The notes: a model not told the origin generated them from the sequence alone. A DNA stretch of 60,645 nucleotides from an uncultured Porphyromonadaceae bacterium (GCA_947177615.1 CAMWUY010000002.1:1-60645), one strand, 5' to 3'. Numbered from the stretch's first letter, positions 25,830 to 35,496 are shown. Program-made: numbers and translations.

Positions 25830-27584
25830 TTAGAATAATAATGAAAGACCTACTTGCCATGACGAACTTTTCATTGTTCCCTCCGTGATGCCGTTGTATT
25901 CAAGTATTTGGTTCTGATTGATAAGACCGGAACTATATTTGGCCTCAATCTGTAGTGCTTTGAACTGTATGCCACCTCCGAATAGCAATGAGCAGTCGAA
26001 TCGTTTGGGGAATATCATATCATAGTCCTCATTATATCCGTATCCGAGTGAATAATCTCCGCCATCGCCGGAAAAATGTAATTTATTCTCCACTCCTAAG
26101 GACATACCTATACCGGCATTGGCAAAGATTGAGAAATTTTTATGCAGCGGTAGTCTGAATTGATATTGAATGGGCACGTAAATGGCATTTTCCATATACC
26201 AAGGATTGTCAGAAGAGTCGCTCAGTGCATCTCCCCAAAACATTTGCCAGTAGATTCCGGTATTAATTCCCTGCCCATATCCGTAATATCCCTGATATGT
26301 TACGCCCAATTGTACACCATTCTCACGACCGTCATTCAGATAGAAATTATAGTTGGAAGGACGCTCACCCTTTTGTTTGAATGTATATGTGCGATTTATA
26401 TAGTTGGCTGCAATACCCCACTCACGTCTCTTATAATAAATATCGAATAGATTATGGCGATATTGATGTCGATTGGGGAGTCTCAGGTTTACATATGAGT
26501 CGGAATTTCTGCTTACGTAAAATGTTTGAGATTTTGAATATCCGCTGAGAGTCATATCAACAGTGTGTTTGCCATAGTCGACCTTATAGTCTAACGGTGT
26601 AGTGCCGATATATAATCCATCAAGGTTTATATCTACATCATAGGCAGGCTGATTATTTTGTGTGGCCATAAAAGAAATCATTCTTGATGGTACAACTTTG
26701 ATGGTATACGGAGTAGGTGTATCATCATTGATGACAACGGGAGTTTCATTGTCATCAGAGCCAATAAAACCCTTGACAATATAAGTGCCATAGTCAAGTT
26801 TCAGATCCGAGATTTTTCCGACATTCTCACCTAATATCTGACCGTCTTTAGTGACTTGGAGTTTAGCGTTGGCAGGCTCTGCAATGAATGTGATTGCCTT
26901 TTTACGCATCAGGTCGAAGTCGAAAGTGGTATTGGTCAGTGTAACATCCAGCATCATGTCAGCACCCTGTGATATGGAGTAATTTTGTGGATCCAGTTTT
27001 ATATGATGTTTACCAAGAACTACTTCCGGAATAGTAATAGGCGTAACCCCGACTTCATGTTGGTCAAAAAAAACTTTTGTCCCTGCAGGTATTGATGTTA
27101 TAGCGACACTGACTGTACCATGAGCCCTGAGAGTGGCATGATATATTTTGTGTTTCTGCATTGTTACCCCCGGGATGCGAGTAGATCCATACTTGGGATG
27201 GGCAAAGTCTATATCAAATGCTTTGTTACTTTCCGGGATATAAAACCATCTGGTCATCACACCCTCTGTTTCTCTGATATCCTTATCAGCATAGCTGACA
27301 AGCTTATTATTACTAAGTTTAGTTATGCTGATATCTTTCATGTCATCGGGAGAGAAATTTTCAAAAGAGATAATAAGTATGGAGTTAACATCCTCACCAT
27401 CCGCATTGAATTTCCAATCATCAATGACTTTCTCAGTCATGTTGTATTTGCCAATATCAGAGCCTTCCGTGGCTTTATTACTATCGGCAAGAGACCTGAA
27501 CGACCCCTGGACATACTCAATTTGTGCACTTGCACACAATGTCGTAAATACTATAGAAAGTATAATTGAAAAAATTCTATTCAT
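25830..27584 (-). CDS. PEGA-domain protein with outer-membrane barrel-like end
   Basis: A 584-residue exported protein (signal 1-20, ending CASAQ). Residues about 155-375 contain PEGA-type units: SIPAGTKVFFDQHEVGVTPITIPEV...GKHHIKLD and DVDINLDGLYIGTTPLDYKVDYGKHTVDM. The last 200 residues alternate aromatic and polar strands (GVQLGVTYQGYYGYGQG, QFRLPLHKNFSIFANAGIGMSLG) and end in SWQVGLSLLF, a typical outer-membrane barrel end. It probably anchors a surface machine in the outer membrane. It is the third gene of the operon, 44 nt behind the LPP20-like gene. Confidence 0.7.
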   Translation of the reverse strand: MNRIFSIILSIVFTTLCASAQIEYVQGSFRSLADSNKATEGSDIGKYNMTEKVIDDWKFNADGEDVNSILIISFENFSPDDMKDISITKLSNNKLVSYADKDIRETEGVMTRWFYIPESNKAFDIDFAHPKYGSTRIPGVTMQKHKIYHATLRAHGTVSVAITSIPAGTKVFFDQHEVGVTPITIPEVVLGKHHIKLDPQNYSISQGADMMLDVTLTNTTFDFDLMRKKAITFIAEPANAKLQVTKDGQILGENVGKISDLKLDYGTYIVKGFIGSDDNETPVVINDDTPTPYTIKVVPSRMISFMATQNNQPAYDVDINLDGLYIGTTPLDYKVDYGKHTVDMTLSGYSKSQTFYVSRNSDSYVNLRLPNRHQYRHNLFDIYYKRREWGIAANYINRTYTFKQKGERPSNYNFYLNDGRENGVQLGVTYQGYYGYGQGINTGIYWQMFWGDALSDSSDNPWYMENAIYVPIQYQFRLPLHKNFSIFANAGIGMSLGVENKLHFSGDGGDYSLGYGYNEDYDMIFPKRFDCSLLFGGGIQFKALQIEAKYSSGLINQNQILEYNGITEGTMKSSSWQVGLSLLF

Positions 27585-27628
27585 ATAATTTATAGAGGAA
27601 ATAAGTTAAGTTGTTTCGGTAGTGCTGT

Positions 27629-29608
27629 TTATTGCTCGCCGATGCCGAAATGTTCTTTAAGAAAATCGATATCAATAAATTCCGGTGTCCAGGTTCTGAC
27701 ATGAATTTGCGAGCCTTTAGGCTTAAGGTCAATCTGTAGGGAGAGATATCCCTTGTCGCTGTATTTGTCAGAATTGTATTGTTGCTTTATCTCAATCCAC
27801 ATTACTTCGTTGTCTGTGTATCCATTGGCTGCAACCTTTGAAATCACCGCATCTTCAAAGGTAAGCTGAATATACTTCTTGTATGTTGATGACTTTTTAT
27901 CAAAGAAGTCGCTTTTCAACTGATCGATATATTGATCTTTATTGAATTTACGGTAAGTCACGTTTTTATCTCCGGTGTTGATCCCTACGCTTTTGATATC
28001 AAAAAATTTCTTGGTATTATTGTTGGCTTCAATTTTTCCGGTAATGATAACTGCATCATCAGAGAAGATTTTCTGAATATAGTCGAGTCGTTTTAATGCA
28101 AAAGCAGTCTGATAATCCTCCATGAAAGTCAGTAAGGAATATCTGGAGTCAATATTCCACATAGCCTGTCTGAAGATATCTTCTTCCGCTCTTTTCGTGA
28201 GTGCAAAGGCTATTGAGGAGATAAGTCCGGAACTTTTATCAAATCTGAAAACTAATGTTTCATTGGCCACGTGTCCGTATGTCTTGAAGGAGATAGGGAT
28301 ACCTTTGCCAATAGTAAAAAGATTAGAACTTTCAATTACAATATTGTCTGTTTTTCCGGTGACCTTTACATCCCCCCGAGAGGTTAGCAAGCTGAATATT
28401 TTCCACCCATCTTCAGTGAACAGGTTTTTAACACTCTCATACTTTCTATTTCTCAGAGCTGTTTCGACATTTTTTATTGCCAATACAGCCTGTTCGTTAT
28501 TTTCGATCGGACGTTCTATCTGTTTATATTTATTGTCTATGATAGGATTAGTCTGAGTATCATTTTCTTCAGCCTTGTTGCCGGTGTTATTGGATATTGC
28601 TTTGTTGTTTTGGTTTGATCGGTCATTCTTGGCAGTCTTACCTGTTTTAATATTATTGGCGTTGATTTTGATTGGAATACGGATATTATCGTGACCATCA
28701 AATTCCACCTTGCGGCCTGCCTCGTATATAGTTTTCAGTTCAGGTCCATAAAGCTTTGCATCTTCCGGATAATCAAATACTACCTTGATATTCAACTCTC
28801 TGAAATTCTTTATATCAGGGAACGACAAAGTGGCAATACCGTTCTTGCTATGTACGGGTTTGATTTCGCGTTCTCCATTGAAGTAACTCAAATCAAGTGC
28901 ACAAACAGGCTGTCCTGCATATTTGACATCTAAATTAATGCTATAATGGTCATAATCAAACTCATCATAATCGATGCTGTTGTCATTGATTGAAATGTCA
29001 ATATTGTCCAGTATCATCGGAATATGTTTGATAAGCCAAGGTTTAGCAGTGCGGTTCTTGCCTTCGATCTCCATAATCAGGTTATCACCGAATGAAGACA
29101 GCATATTGAGTGCCCAGGTATAGTATTTCAACGCTCCTGCGATATTGAGTCTTCCTTCTTGCTCGATCCCAAGCAATATAAGATCTTTAATATTATCACG
29201 TCGCATTGTTTCAGCAGCGGCTAAGTCAATATTCGAAATATATGACATTGCATGCCATCCGTTGTCATCCTGAAATGATATAGTCGAAAGGTTCTCAACC
29301 GTCATTATAGAAGATGCCTTGAGATCGGATTGGTTCTTATAGTCATACTCTGAACCGTTGACATTTTCAGATTCAGAGAAGTCCAGAGAGAAGGTGGTGC
29401 GCAGTTGCATCATCAGGTTTTCTAAAGATGCCTTTCGTGCATCACCCTCTGTAATCCCTGAGGCCTCTCCAATCTTATATCGTTCTGCATTACTTCTTAT
29501 ACGTTCCATTGCATCCTTAGGTGTCTGCGCATAGGAGAGCAGAGTGGATAACAGACACAAGGAGATAATAGATAATATTAGTCGTAAAGATACTCGATTT
29601 GCGATCAT
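27629..29608 (-). CDS. Exported LPP20-like protein, 659 residues
   Basis: I use the ATG at 29608 (an in-frame GTG at 29632 would add 8 residues). A signal peptide ends near SYAQTPKDAM. Residues about 25-150 resemble the LPP20/FlgP-like domain: GEASGITEGDARKASLENLMMQL, followed by a beta strand block and WALNMLSSFGD. A charged Asn/Lys-rich linker (KTAKNDRSNQNNKAISNN, about 325-360) leads to a tandem NTF2/SnoaL-like part (TEDGWKIFSLLTSRGDV and FSDDAVIITGKIEANN). It acts with the operon partners in the envelope; substrate unknown. Confidence 0.6.
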   Translation of the reverse strand: MIANRVSLRLILSIISLCLLSTLLSYAQTPKDAMERIRSNAERYKIGEASGITEGDARKASLENLMMQLRTTFSLDFSESENVNGSEYDYKNQSDLKASSIMTVENLSTISFQDDNGWHAMSYISNIDLAAAETMRRDNIKDLILLGIEQEGRLNIAGALKYYTWALNMLSSFGDNLIMEIEGKNRTAKPWLIKHIPMILDNIDISINDNSIDYDEFDYDHYSINLDVKYAGQPVCALDLSYFNGEREIKPVHSKNGIATLSFPDIKNFRELNIKVVFDYPEDAKLYGPELKTIYEAGRKVEFDGHDNIRIPIKINANNIKTGKTAKNDRSNQNNKAISNNTGNKAEENDTQTNPIIDNKYKQIERPIENNEQAVLAIKNVETALRNRKYESVKNLFTEDGWKIFSLLTSRGDVKVTGKTDNIVIESSNLFTIGKGIPISFKTYGHVANETLVFRFDKSSGLISSIAFALTKRAEEDIFRQAMWNIDSRYSLLTFMEDYQTAFALKRLDYIQKIFSDDAVIITGKIEANNNTKKFFDIKSVGINTGDKNVTYRKFNKDQYIDQLKSDFFDKKSSTYKKYIQLTFEDAVISKVAANGYTDNEVMWIEIKQQYNSDKYSDKGYLSLQIDLKPKGSQIHVRTWTPEFIDIDFLKEHFGIGEQ

Positions 29609-29653
29609 TATGTCATTAGCTAATATTAACACAGGTATTAAGAGAATAGAGTT

Positions 29654-30253
29654 TTATTCCACGGCACTTTTAATTTTCTTACTCAATTCGGCCTCATCCT
29701 CAAGTTCCCGTGCCATTTTGCGAATCTTGGCTTTAGTATTGTTGCTGTCAATTATAAAATACCCTCGCATGTTGTAAGTGCCATTATGATTCTTTTTATA
29801 GACAATAAATGAACGCTTTATGTCTCCGCTGAATTGCGCGAGAGCCTTTACAACATTGTCTTCAAGAGTTACATCCACTTGACCGGAGTGAGCGGTTTGT
29901 TCAAGTTTGAGGTAAGCCTCGTTTTCTTGTGCATAGCTTGACTGAGCCATGTTCAGGAGGCTTTTCTCTCCATTTCTGAGGTTTGGCGCATTGTTAATCT
30001 CGTATGAGCGAGCTTCGCATGTACCTCCGAAGTCTTCTGTATTAAGCAGGTATCGTTCGTATGCCTTGGCAAGAGTTCCTACGCCATTGTACTCCCATTT
30101 CTCCTTTTCAAGCTTTTTCGTGGCTTGTTTTGCCTCTTTCTCAGCGGCTTTGGTAAACGCGGACATCTCCTTTTTAGTGTACTCCTGAGCAGAAACTGAG
30201 ATGGAGAATGAGATAAGTGATAGTAAGGTGAATAATTTAAAGAATCGTTTCAT
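29654..30253 (-). CDS. Exported LPP20-like small protein, first gene of operon
   Basis: A 199-residue protein with signal peptide 1-22 (ending SVSAQ) and a Lys/Glu-rich helical start (AFTKAAEKEAKQATKKLEKEK). The body, EWEYNGVGTLAKAYERYLL and DVTLEDNVVKALAQF, resembles the LPP20-type domain of the next gene and may be a partner subunit. It opens a four-gene operon (29654-24288 on the minus strand; gaps 45, 44 and 36 nt) of exported proteins. Translation is preceded by leader copy D. Function unknown. Confidence 0.6.
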   Translation of the reverse strand: MKRFFKLFTLLSLISFSISVSAQEYTKKEMSAFTKAAEKEAKQATKKLEKEKWEYNGVGTLAKAYERYLLNTEDFGGTCEARSYEINNAPNLRNGEKSLLNMAQSSYAQENEAYLKLEQTAHSGQVDVTLEDNVVKALAQFSGDIKRSFIVYKKNHNGTYNMRGYFIIDSNNTKAKIRKMARELEDEAELSKKIKSAVE

Positions 30254-30558
30254 AATACATCGCGTAAAATGATTATGAAAGCGTCCTCTCTTTCATAAGG
30301 TTGATTAATAAGGAAGCGTAGGACGATGTTCGGTTTATTTTACTCTAGGCATCGCCAAACGCCTGATCAACAATAAACAGTCCACTCCCACGCCTTATCG
30401 AATATCTGTTCCCTGTCGGGGAGTGGATATACGACAAACATGAGCGTTTTAATGACTGCTTAATCCTGTTGACCTAAAAATTTGGCGATTTCAGAGTAAA
30501 GGAATAAGCACGAAACGCTTCAGTTATGTAAAAAAGTATCAAGAGATTGCTCCCCTGA
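30254..30558 (-). promoter_or_regulatory. Structured 5' leader RNA, family copy D
   Basis: Leader of the four-gene envelope operon, nearly the same as copy C. P1 pairs GCGTGGGA (30386-30393) with TCCTACGC (30316-30323), one G-U. GTTTATT/AATAAAC lies inside (30372-30378 with 30333-30339). CGTCCT (30320-30325) is complementary to AGGACG (30282-30287) in the loop of a perfect 9-bp hairpin (30273-30298), 20 nt before the start codon. An upper stem CCACTCCC/GGGAGTGG is perfect here but partly lost in copy C. Confidence 0.85.
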
Positions 30559-30563
30559 TGTTG

Positions 30564-30593
30564 CAAAGTTAATAAAAAAGTTTTAACTACAAA
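30564..30593 (-). promoter_or_regulatory. Promoter of leader copy D
   Basis: TTTG (30590-30593), 18 nt, TAACTTTG (30564-30571) on the minus strand, the same as for copy C. Confidence 0.75.
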
Positions 30594-30773
30594 TCTATTC
30601 GTCAAATTTTCATATTTCATATTATGGGCCTATTATGGGTATGTGGCATTTGATGAGTTTGTCACCGGGTAATTGTTACGGTTGTGAGAAAATTTGTGAT
30701 AATATATTGTTTATGCAGTTGTTCTGGCGTTGATGGTTCGTGTCCTGTGGGGAAAGGGGGCTAAGATTTAGTA

Positions 30774-30781
30774 TAATTTTG
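30774..30781 (+). promoter_or_regulatory. Probable -7 box for rubrerythrin
   Basis: TAATTTTG fits TAnnTTTG and lies 92 nt before the rubrerythrin start. No clear -33 TTTG at 18-20 nt. Confidence 0.45.
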
Positions 30782-30872
30782 TTGGTGGGTATCAAACCAA
30801 ATCTTTTTTGTGAATGTTGTAAATACAGATATTATTAAGAACCTATAATAAATTATAAAAACTGAAAATACT

Positions 30873-31463
30873 ATGGCAACAACAGCAAAGAGCATTCGCG
30901 GTACAAAAACCGAACAGAATTTAGCAAACTCATATATGGCTGAGTCAGCGGCCTATACCCGATACACATTCTTCTCTCAACAGGCTCAGAAGGAGGGTTA
31001 CTATCAGTACGCAAACATCTTTGCGGAGACGGCAGCCAACGAGCTTCATCACTCGAAGATATACTTCAAGTATCTGACTGAGGGTGCGGTAGTCACTGCT
31101 CCTCTGTCGGTAGATGCGGGTATTATCGGCACTACAGCCGAAAACCTTAAGGTTGCTGCCGCCGAGGAGCAGTCTGAGGGTGTTGACTCTTATATCAATG
31201 CTGCAAAAGTGGCCGAAGAAGAGGGATTTACAGAGATAGCAGCACGTTTCCGTGCGATCGCTTCTGTAGAGGCTCATCATGAGGCGCGTTTCAATAAGAT
31301 GCGTGAACGTATCGAGAACGGCACGGTATGGAAACGTGATACTCCGATCAAGTGGCAGTGTCTGGTATGCGGATATATCTACGAGGGGACGACACCTCCC
31401 GAAAAGTGTCCGGCATGTTACCACCCCTATCAGCACTTCATGCCTATGGAGGACAATATCTAA
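30873..31463 (+). CDS. Rubrerythrin
   Basis: A 196-residue non-haem di-iron protein that reduces hydrogen peroxide in anaerobes. The four-helix ferritin-like domain (residues 1-145) carries the iron ligands in ETAANELHHSKIY and EAHHEARF. The C-terminal rubredoxin domain has CLVCGYIY and KCPACYHP (two CXXC pairs, about 167-187). It fits an obligate anaerobe. It has its own terminator and is followed by tandem repeats, so it is a single-gene unit. Confidence 0.93.
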   Translation: MATTAKSIRGTKTEQNLANSYMAESAAYTRYTFFSQQAQKEGYYQYANIFAETAANELHHSKIYFKYLTEGAVVTAPLSVDAGIIGTTAENLKVAAAEEQSEGVDSYINAAKVAEEEGFTEIAARFRAIASVEAHHEARFNKMRERIENGTVWKRDTPIKWQCLVCGYIYEGTTPPEKCPACYHPYQHFMPMEDNI

Positions 31464-31490
31464 AAATTCAGCTCAGATAATATAGAGAGC

Positions 31491-31527
31491 GGCTGTATCA
31501 CATTATCTTGATACAGCCGTCTTTTTT
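31491..31527 (+). terminator. Rubrerythrin rho-independent terminator
   Basis: A perfect 10-bp stem GGCTGTATCA/TGATACAGCC (31491-31500 with 31509-31518) with an 8-nt loop is followed by a 6-nt T-run at 31522-31527. Confidence 0.9.
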
Positions 31528-31531
31528 CGGT

Positions 31532-31603
31532 TATAATAGCTATAATAGCTATAATAGCTATTTTAGCTATTTTAGCTAAATTAGCTATTTTCGCTATTTT
31601 AGC
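31532..31603. repeat. Eight 9-bp tandem units (TATAATAGC/TATTTTAGC)
   Basis: Three units of TATAATAGC, then TATTTTAGC twice and three near copies (TAAATTAGC, TATTTTCGC, TATTTTAGC), all in 9-bp register. A perfect 7-bp hairpin GTAGGCT/AGCCTAC with an AA loop follows at 31611-31626, beyond the queA stop at 31645. The array lies between two convergent genes and contains no ORF, so it is probably slippage-prone spacer DNA. Confidence 0.8.
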
Positions 31604-31644
31604 TTTTTGCGTAGGCTAAAGCCTACACTCCATAGGGGTTGCTC

Positions 31645-32700
31645 TTAGTTGCGGATGATGAGCATGGCATCTCCGTAGGCTCCGAAGCGGTATTTCTCCT
31701 TGACGGCGACTTTGTATGCCTCCATGACAAGGTCATAACCTCCGAAGGCGGCAACCATCATCAGCATTGTGCTGAGCGGGAGATGGAAGTTGGATATCAT
31801 CGCGTCACAGACCGTAAAGGTATATGGAGGGAAGATAAACTTGTTGGTCCATCCGGAGTAGGGCATGATATGTCCGTTCATACACACGGATGAGGCGATA
31901 GCACGCATTACCGATGTGCCGACAGCGCAGATTCTGTTGTTACGGTCTTTCGCATCATTGACCATGTCGACAAGTTCGCCGGAGACGTACATTTCCTCGG
32001 AGTCCATACGATGTTTGGTGAGATCTTCGACATCGATCTCCTTGAAGTTGCCACGTCCTGAATGAAGAGTGAGAAATCCACGTTCGATACCCTTGATCTC
32101 AAGTCGTTTCATTAGTTCGCGACTGAAGTGCATACCGGCGGCCGGCGCCATGACAGCGCCTTCAACTTCGGCAAATATACACTGATAAGCCTCCGCGTCC
32201 TTGTCATCCGCCATACGCTTGATGTAGTCCGGTATCGGAGTTTTGCCCATTGCGTACAATGCGGCTTTAAACTCATCGTGCGGTCCGTCGTACAGGAAGC
32301 GGAGAGTGCGTCCTCGTGAGGTGGTATTGTCAATGACCTCGGCCACCATGCTGTCATCCTCACCGAAATAGAGTTTGTTGCCGATACGTATCTTGCGGGC
32401 CGGCTCCACGAGTACATCCCAGAATTTATGGTCGGCGTTGAGCTCGCGCAGCAGAAATACCTCTATACAAGCTCCGGTTTTCTCCTTATTTCCATATAGC
32501 CGGGCCGGGAAGACCTTGGTGTTGTTGAATACCATAACATCTCCCTCGTCAAAATAATTGATGACATCCTTGAAGATGTGATGGGTTATAGATCCGTCAC
32601 GGGCGTCCACGACCATCAGACGGCACTCATCGCGATTTTCTATAGGGTATTGTGCGATGAGGTCATTGGGTAGGTTGAATTTAAACTGAGAGAGTTTCAT
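31645..32700 (-). CDS. queA: S-adenosylmethionine:tRNA ribosyltransferase-isomerase
   Basis: A 351-residue enzyme that transfers the ribosyl part of SAM to preQ1-tRNA, making epoxyqueuosine. Recognised by the opening [12 protein letters not shown], then [20 protein letters not shown] and [13 protein letters not shown]-like [22 protein letters not shown] and the [10 protein letters not shown] segment. The final part [14 protein letters not shown] and [15 protein letters not shown] is typical. It overlaps truB by 4 nt (ATGA), so the two tRNA modification genes are translationally coupled at the end of the ftsX operon. Confidence 0.95.
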   Translation of the reverse strand: MKLSQFKFNLPNDLIAQYPIENRDECRLMVVDARDGSITHHIFKDVINYFDEGDVMVFNNTKVFPARLYGNKEKTGACIEVFLLRELNADHKFWDVLVEPARKIRIGNKLYFGEDDSMVAEVIDNTTSRGRTLRFLYDGPHDEFKAALYAMGKTPIPDYIKRMADDKDAEAYQCIFAEVEGAVMAPAAGMHFSRELMKRLEIKGIERGFLTLHSGRGNFKEIDVEDLTKHRMDSEEMYVSGELVDMVNDAKDRNNRICAVGTSVMRAIASSVCMNGHIMPYSGWTNKFIFPPYTFTVCDAMISNFHLPLSTMLMMVAAFGGYDLVMEAYKVAVKEKYRFGAYGDAMLIIRN

Positions 32701-33458
32701 ATAGAATTTTCGTCAGTGTCTCCATCTCGTGGAGAATCGTTATTATTATCTATTATTTGACAATTATTAATCATTTCGAGAGCGTCATCTAGCGAGAGAC
32801 ATCTGTCGGTGTCAAAGTCGCCGACACGTGTGCGTCTGAGCGCGGTGAGGTGAGCGCCGGAGCGGAGTGCCAGACCTATATCCCGGGCTAATGCGCGGAT
32901 ATAGGTGCCTTTACTGCACACGACGCGTACGGTAAGTATGTCATCATGGAAGTCGAGGAGCTCAATCTCGCTGATGTATAGCGGTTTTGGTGCGAGTTCA
33001 ATCTCTTTCCCCTTGCGTGCGAACTTATATGCCCTGCGTCCATCGATTTTGACAGCCGAGAATACCGGTGGCACCTGCATGATGTGACCCTGAAATTTTG
33101 GCAGTTCTGACTCTATGAGTTCGCGATTGATATGTTCTGTCGGGAAGGTGGCGTCTATCTCGGTCTCAAGGTCGAAGCTCGGTGTGGTCGCACCGAGGCG
33201 TATCTCGGCGATATACTCCTTCTCTCCGGCCTGCAACGACTCGATGGCACGTGTGGCCCGGCCTGTGCAGATGATGAGAACACCTGTGGCCAGAGGATCA
33301 AGCGTGCCGGCGTGTCCGACCTTAAACTTCTTGACATTCAGACGACGTTGGATGGCTCCGCGCAGACGTTTGACCGCGTCAAACGAGGTCCACCCCAGTG
33401 GCTTGTCAACAGCGAATATTTCTCCTCCGACGAGGTCCAGACTGCTCTTTATCTCCAT
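32697..33458 (-). CDS. truB: tRNA pseudouridine-55 synthase
   Basis: TruB makes pseudouridine-55 in the T-loop of tRNA. I take the ATG at 33458 (MEIKSSLDL), giving 253 residues; the upstream in-frame ATG at 33539 lies inside uppP and adds an unusual His-rich segment. The motif [15 protein letters not shown] carries the catalytic Asp, preceded by [15 protein letters not shown] and followed by [15 protein letters not shown] and [12 protein letters not shown]. The start overlaps the end of uppP by about 10 nt. Long stop-codon-proximal Asp/Asn-rich tail ([13 protein letters not shown]). Confidence 0.93.
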   Translation of the reverse strand: MEIKSSLDLVGGEIFAVDKPLGWTSFDAVKRLRGAIQRRLNVKKFKVGHAGTLDPLATGVLIICTGRATRAIESLQAGEKEYIAEIRLGATTPSFDLETEIDATFPTEHINRELIESELPKFQGHIMQVPPVFSAVKIDGRRAYKFARKGKEIELAPKPLYISEIELLDFHDDILTVRVVCSKGTYIRALARDIGLALRSGAHLTALRRTRVGDFDTDRCLSLDDALEMINNCQIIDNNNDSPRDGDTDENSI

Positions 33459-34267
33459 AGCAGACAGATGATGCCGATGATGACGCAATAAATGGCGAAC
33501 CATACGAGTTTGCCACGCTTGACGAGTGAGAGCATCCATTTACAGGCGAAGCATCCTGAAAGGAACGCCGTGACAAATCCGATGCAGAGGCAGAGCGGTG
33601 AGATGCTGTTTGAAGCCGGGGTTTCAAGCATATCCTTGACGTCGAGCAGGCATTCTCCGAGGATCGGTATGATGACCATCAGGAATGAGAATGTGGCGAC
33701 TTTGTCACGCTTGTCGCCGATCAGTATACCGGTGGCGATCGTTGTGCCCGAGCGGCTGAGGCCGGGGAGCACTGCCAGAGATTGTGCGCATCCGATGATT
33801 ATGGCGTCAAGCCATGTGATGTCACGTCCTGCCCGGGCCGGGAGGAGACGGCCGTATATGGTGTCGCTATAATGTGCGAATGTGAGCAGTGCCGCCGTGA
33901 TGAGCAGACAGATGCCGACGACCGTGAGCCCCGAACCGAAGAATGACTCGACGGTGTCCTTGAAGCAGACACCGACAATGCCGATCGGGATACAGCTGAC
34001 CAGAATCTTACAGACATAATAGAAATTATTGTCCATCCTGAAAGTGAAGAAACTTTTGCACAGGTCGGCGAACATAGACCATAATATGACTATTGTCGAG
34101 CATACGGTGGCCGCATGTACTATAATGTCAAAGACGAGAATGTCATCCTGCGGGATATCTATGCCGAGTATTTCTCTGAAAATCTCGAGATGACCGCTTG
34201 AGGAGACGGGGAGATATTCGGTGAGTCCCTGTACGAGACCAAGTATAAGGGCGTCAAGCCATTCCAT
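33449..34267 (-). CDS. uppP: Undecaprenyl-diphosphatase (BacA type)
   Basis: A 272-residue membrane enzyme that recycles undecaprenyl diphosphate to the monophosphate carrier for cell-wall and glycan synthesis. The hallmark motifs are GLTEYLPVSSSGHLEIF (about 14-30) and PGLSRSGTTIATGIL (about 165-180), within 7-8 predicted membrane helices. It overlaps the start of truB and follows the DUF3098 gene, the common Bacteroidetes order ftsX-DUF3098-uppP-truB-queA. Confidence 0.95.
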   Translation of the reverse strand: MEWLDALILGLVQGLTEYLPVSSSGHLEIFREILGIDIPQDDILVFDIIVHAATVCSTIVILWSMFADLCKSFFTFRMDNNFYYVCKILVSCIPIGIVGVCFKDTVESFFGSGLTVVGICLLITAALLTFAHYSDTIYGRLLPARAGRDITWLDAIIIGCAQSLAVLPGLSRSGTTIATGILIGDKRDKVATFSFLMVIIPILGECLLDVKDMLETPASNSISPLCLCIGFVTAFLSGCFACKWMLSLVKRGKLVWFAIYCVIIGIICLLWR

Positions 34268-34317
34268 ATTGTAACCTTTAAAAGAAACTCATGTATATGA
34301 GTAAAGATGAGCGATAT

Positions 34318-34596
34318 TCAGATATTATCCTTAGTGTCGTCAATGTCATCGCCGTTGCCGGTCTTCTTCTTGCGTGGATTGTATATTATAGCGAATGCCA
34401 TCAATAGAAATCCGAGAAATGCGAGGGTGGGTCCGACGATGATACGTCTTGTAGAGAATATGTCGGGATTGAAGCTGTCGATGGTGCTCGGCGATCCTGA
34501 CATCAGTATGAAGCCGAGTATGATGAGGCAGAGACAGCCGGCCATCATGTAGAGATTGACAGCTGAGAATATGGGGGTGTATTTCTTGTCACTCAT
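34318..34596 (-). CDS. DUF3098 membrane protein
   Basis: A 92-residue protein with two membrane helices (about 12-32 and 55-74) and a Lys/Asp-rich tail. DUF3098 proteins nearly always lie directly behind ftsX in Bacteroidetes, as here. The pattern YMMAGCLCLIILGFILMSG and VGPTLAFLGFLLMAFAI is typical. Role unknown; a link with cell division or envelope assembly is implied only by the neighbours. Confidence 0.85.
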   Translation of the reverse strand: MSDKKYTPIFSAVNLYMMAGCLCLIILGFILMSGSPSTIDSFNPDIFSTRRIIVGPTLAFLGFLLMAFAIIYNPRKKKTGNGDDIDDTKDNI

Positions 34597-34617
34597 TACT
34601 AAAAATGTATGATATGA

Positions 34618-35496
34618 TTATTTGAACAGCTTATCGTAATCTTTACGCAGATATTTGCCGGTAGAGATCAGGGCGGCGAGTGCGCAGAGGATGGCACCGA
34701 GCATGATGATGCCGGCAGCGATGAGAGCGTATGTAGGCCAGCCGACGGAGTTGGCGAGATCTTCAAGTCCTGCCCGTGTTGCTGAAGCCATGGCAACGGC
34801 AATTATACCGGCTGCGACAAGACCGGAAACGACTCCGGCCAGCATGTTCTGCATCACGATGGGCATACGTATGAAGGCGTTGGTCGCTCCGACAAGTTGC
34901 ATGGTGTGTATTGTAAATCTGCGCGCGTATATAGTGAGATGTACGGTATTGTTGATGAGAACGAATGAGATGATGAGCATCACTGCGGCGATGATGGCCA
35001 GAATGGTGGTAAGTCGAGATATGTTGGTGTTCATGGCAGTGAGCATACCCGAGTCGGGAGTCACAACCTCCTGAATGCCTTTGACAGCGGCGATCTGAGC
35101 GGCAATACGTGTGATGTTTTCCGGTGAAGTGTATTCAGCCTTGAGATGAAAGGTCACTTCGGGAGTCAGCGGGTTGACACCGAAGAGCTCCTCGAGATCC
35201 TCGCCTGTATCCTGTTTCCATTGTTCGAGCGCCTGTGCGGCAGTGATGAGCTGCGCGTCAAGACAATATGGTTGTTTGCGGATATCGTTGAGAAAGTGTT
35301 GCGCTGATGTGTCGGGTATACTGTCAGCGATAATGGCCGTGATTTCTATCTGTTGCCGTAGTCGTCTCGTCTCACGATCTGCTGAGATGGTGATCATAGC
35401 GATAATGCCGACGATCAGCAATACGAGAGTGACACTGACAATAGTCGTGGCATGAGCCGCCCAAAAGGATATTTTGAATTCTTTCTGATTTTTCAT
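34618..35496 (-). CDS. ftsX: Cell division protein FtsX
   Basis: A 292-residue permease-like protein from the ATG at 35496 (MKNQKEFKISFWAAHATTIVSVTL); an upstream in-frame start at 35568 adds 24 unlikely residues. It has one N-terminal helix (about 20-42), a large periplasmic part with KAEYTSPENITRIAAQI, and three more helices in an FtsX/MacB-type C-terminal domain (about 165-285). With FtsE it controls peptidoglycan hydrolases at division. No ftsE is adjacent, which is usual in this phylum. First gene of the unit running to queA. Confidence 0.9.
   Translation of the reverse strand: MKNQKEFKISFWAAHATTIVSVTLVLLIVGIIAMITISADRETRRLRQQIEITAIIADSIPDTSAQHFLNDIRKQPYCLDAQLITAAQALEQWKQDTGEDLEELFGVNPLTPEVTFHLKAEYTSPENITRIAAQIAAVKGIQEVVTPDSGMLTAMNTNISRLTTILAIIAAVMLIISFVLINNTVHLTIYARRFTIHTMQLVGATNAFIRMPIVMQNMLAGVVSGLVAAGIIAVAMASATRAGLEDLANSVGWPTYALIAAGIIMLGAILCALAALISTGKYLRKDYDKLFK

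Noticed and set aside
31532-31603. Repeat array considered as a CRISPR
   Set aside because: Units are 9 bp without spacers and no cas genes are present.
33459-33539. Longer N-terminus for TruB starting at 33539
   Set aside because: It would overlap uppP by 90 nt and adds a His- and Arg-rich segment not seen in TruB proteins. The ATG at 33458 fits the family.
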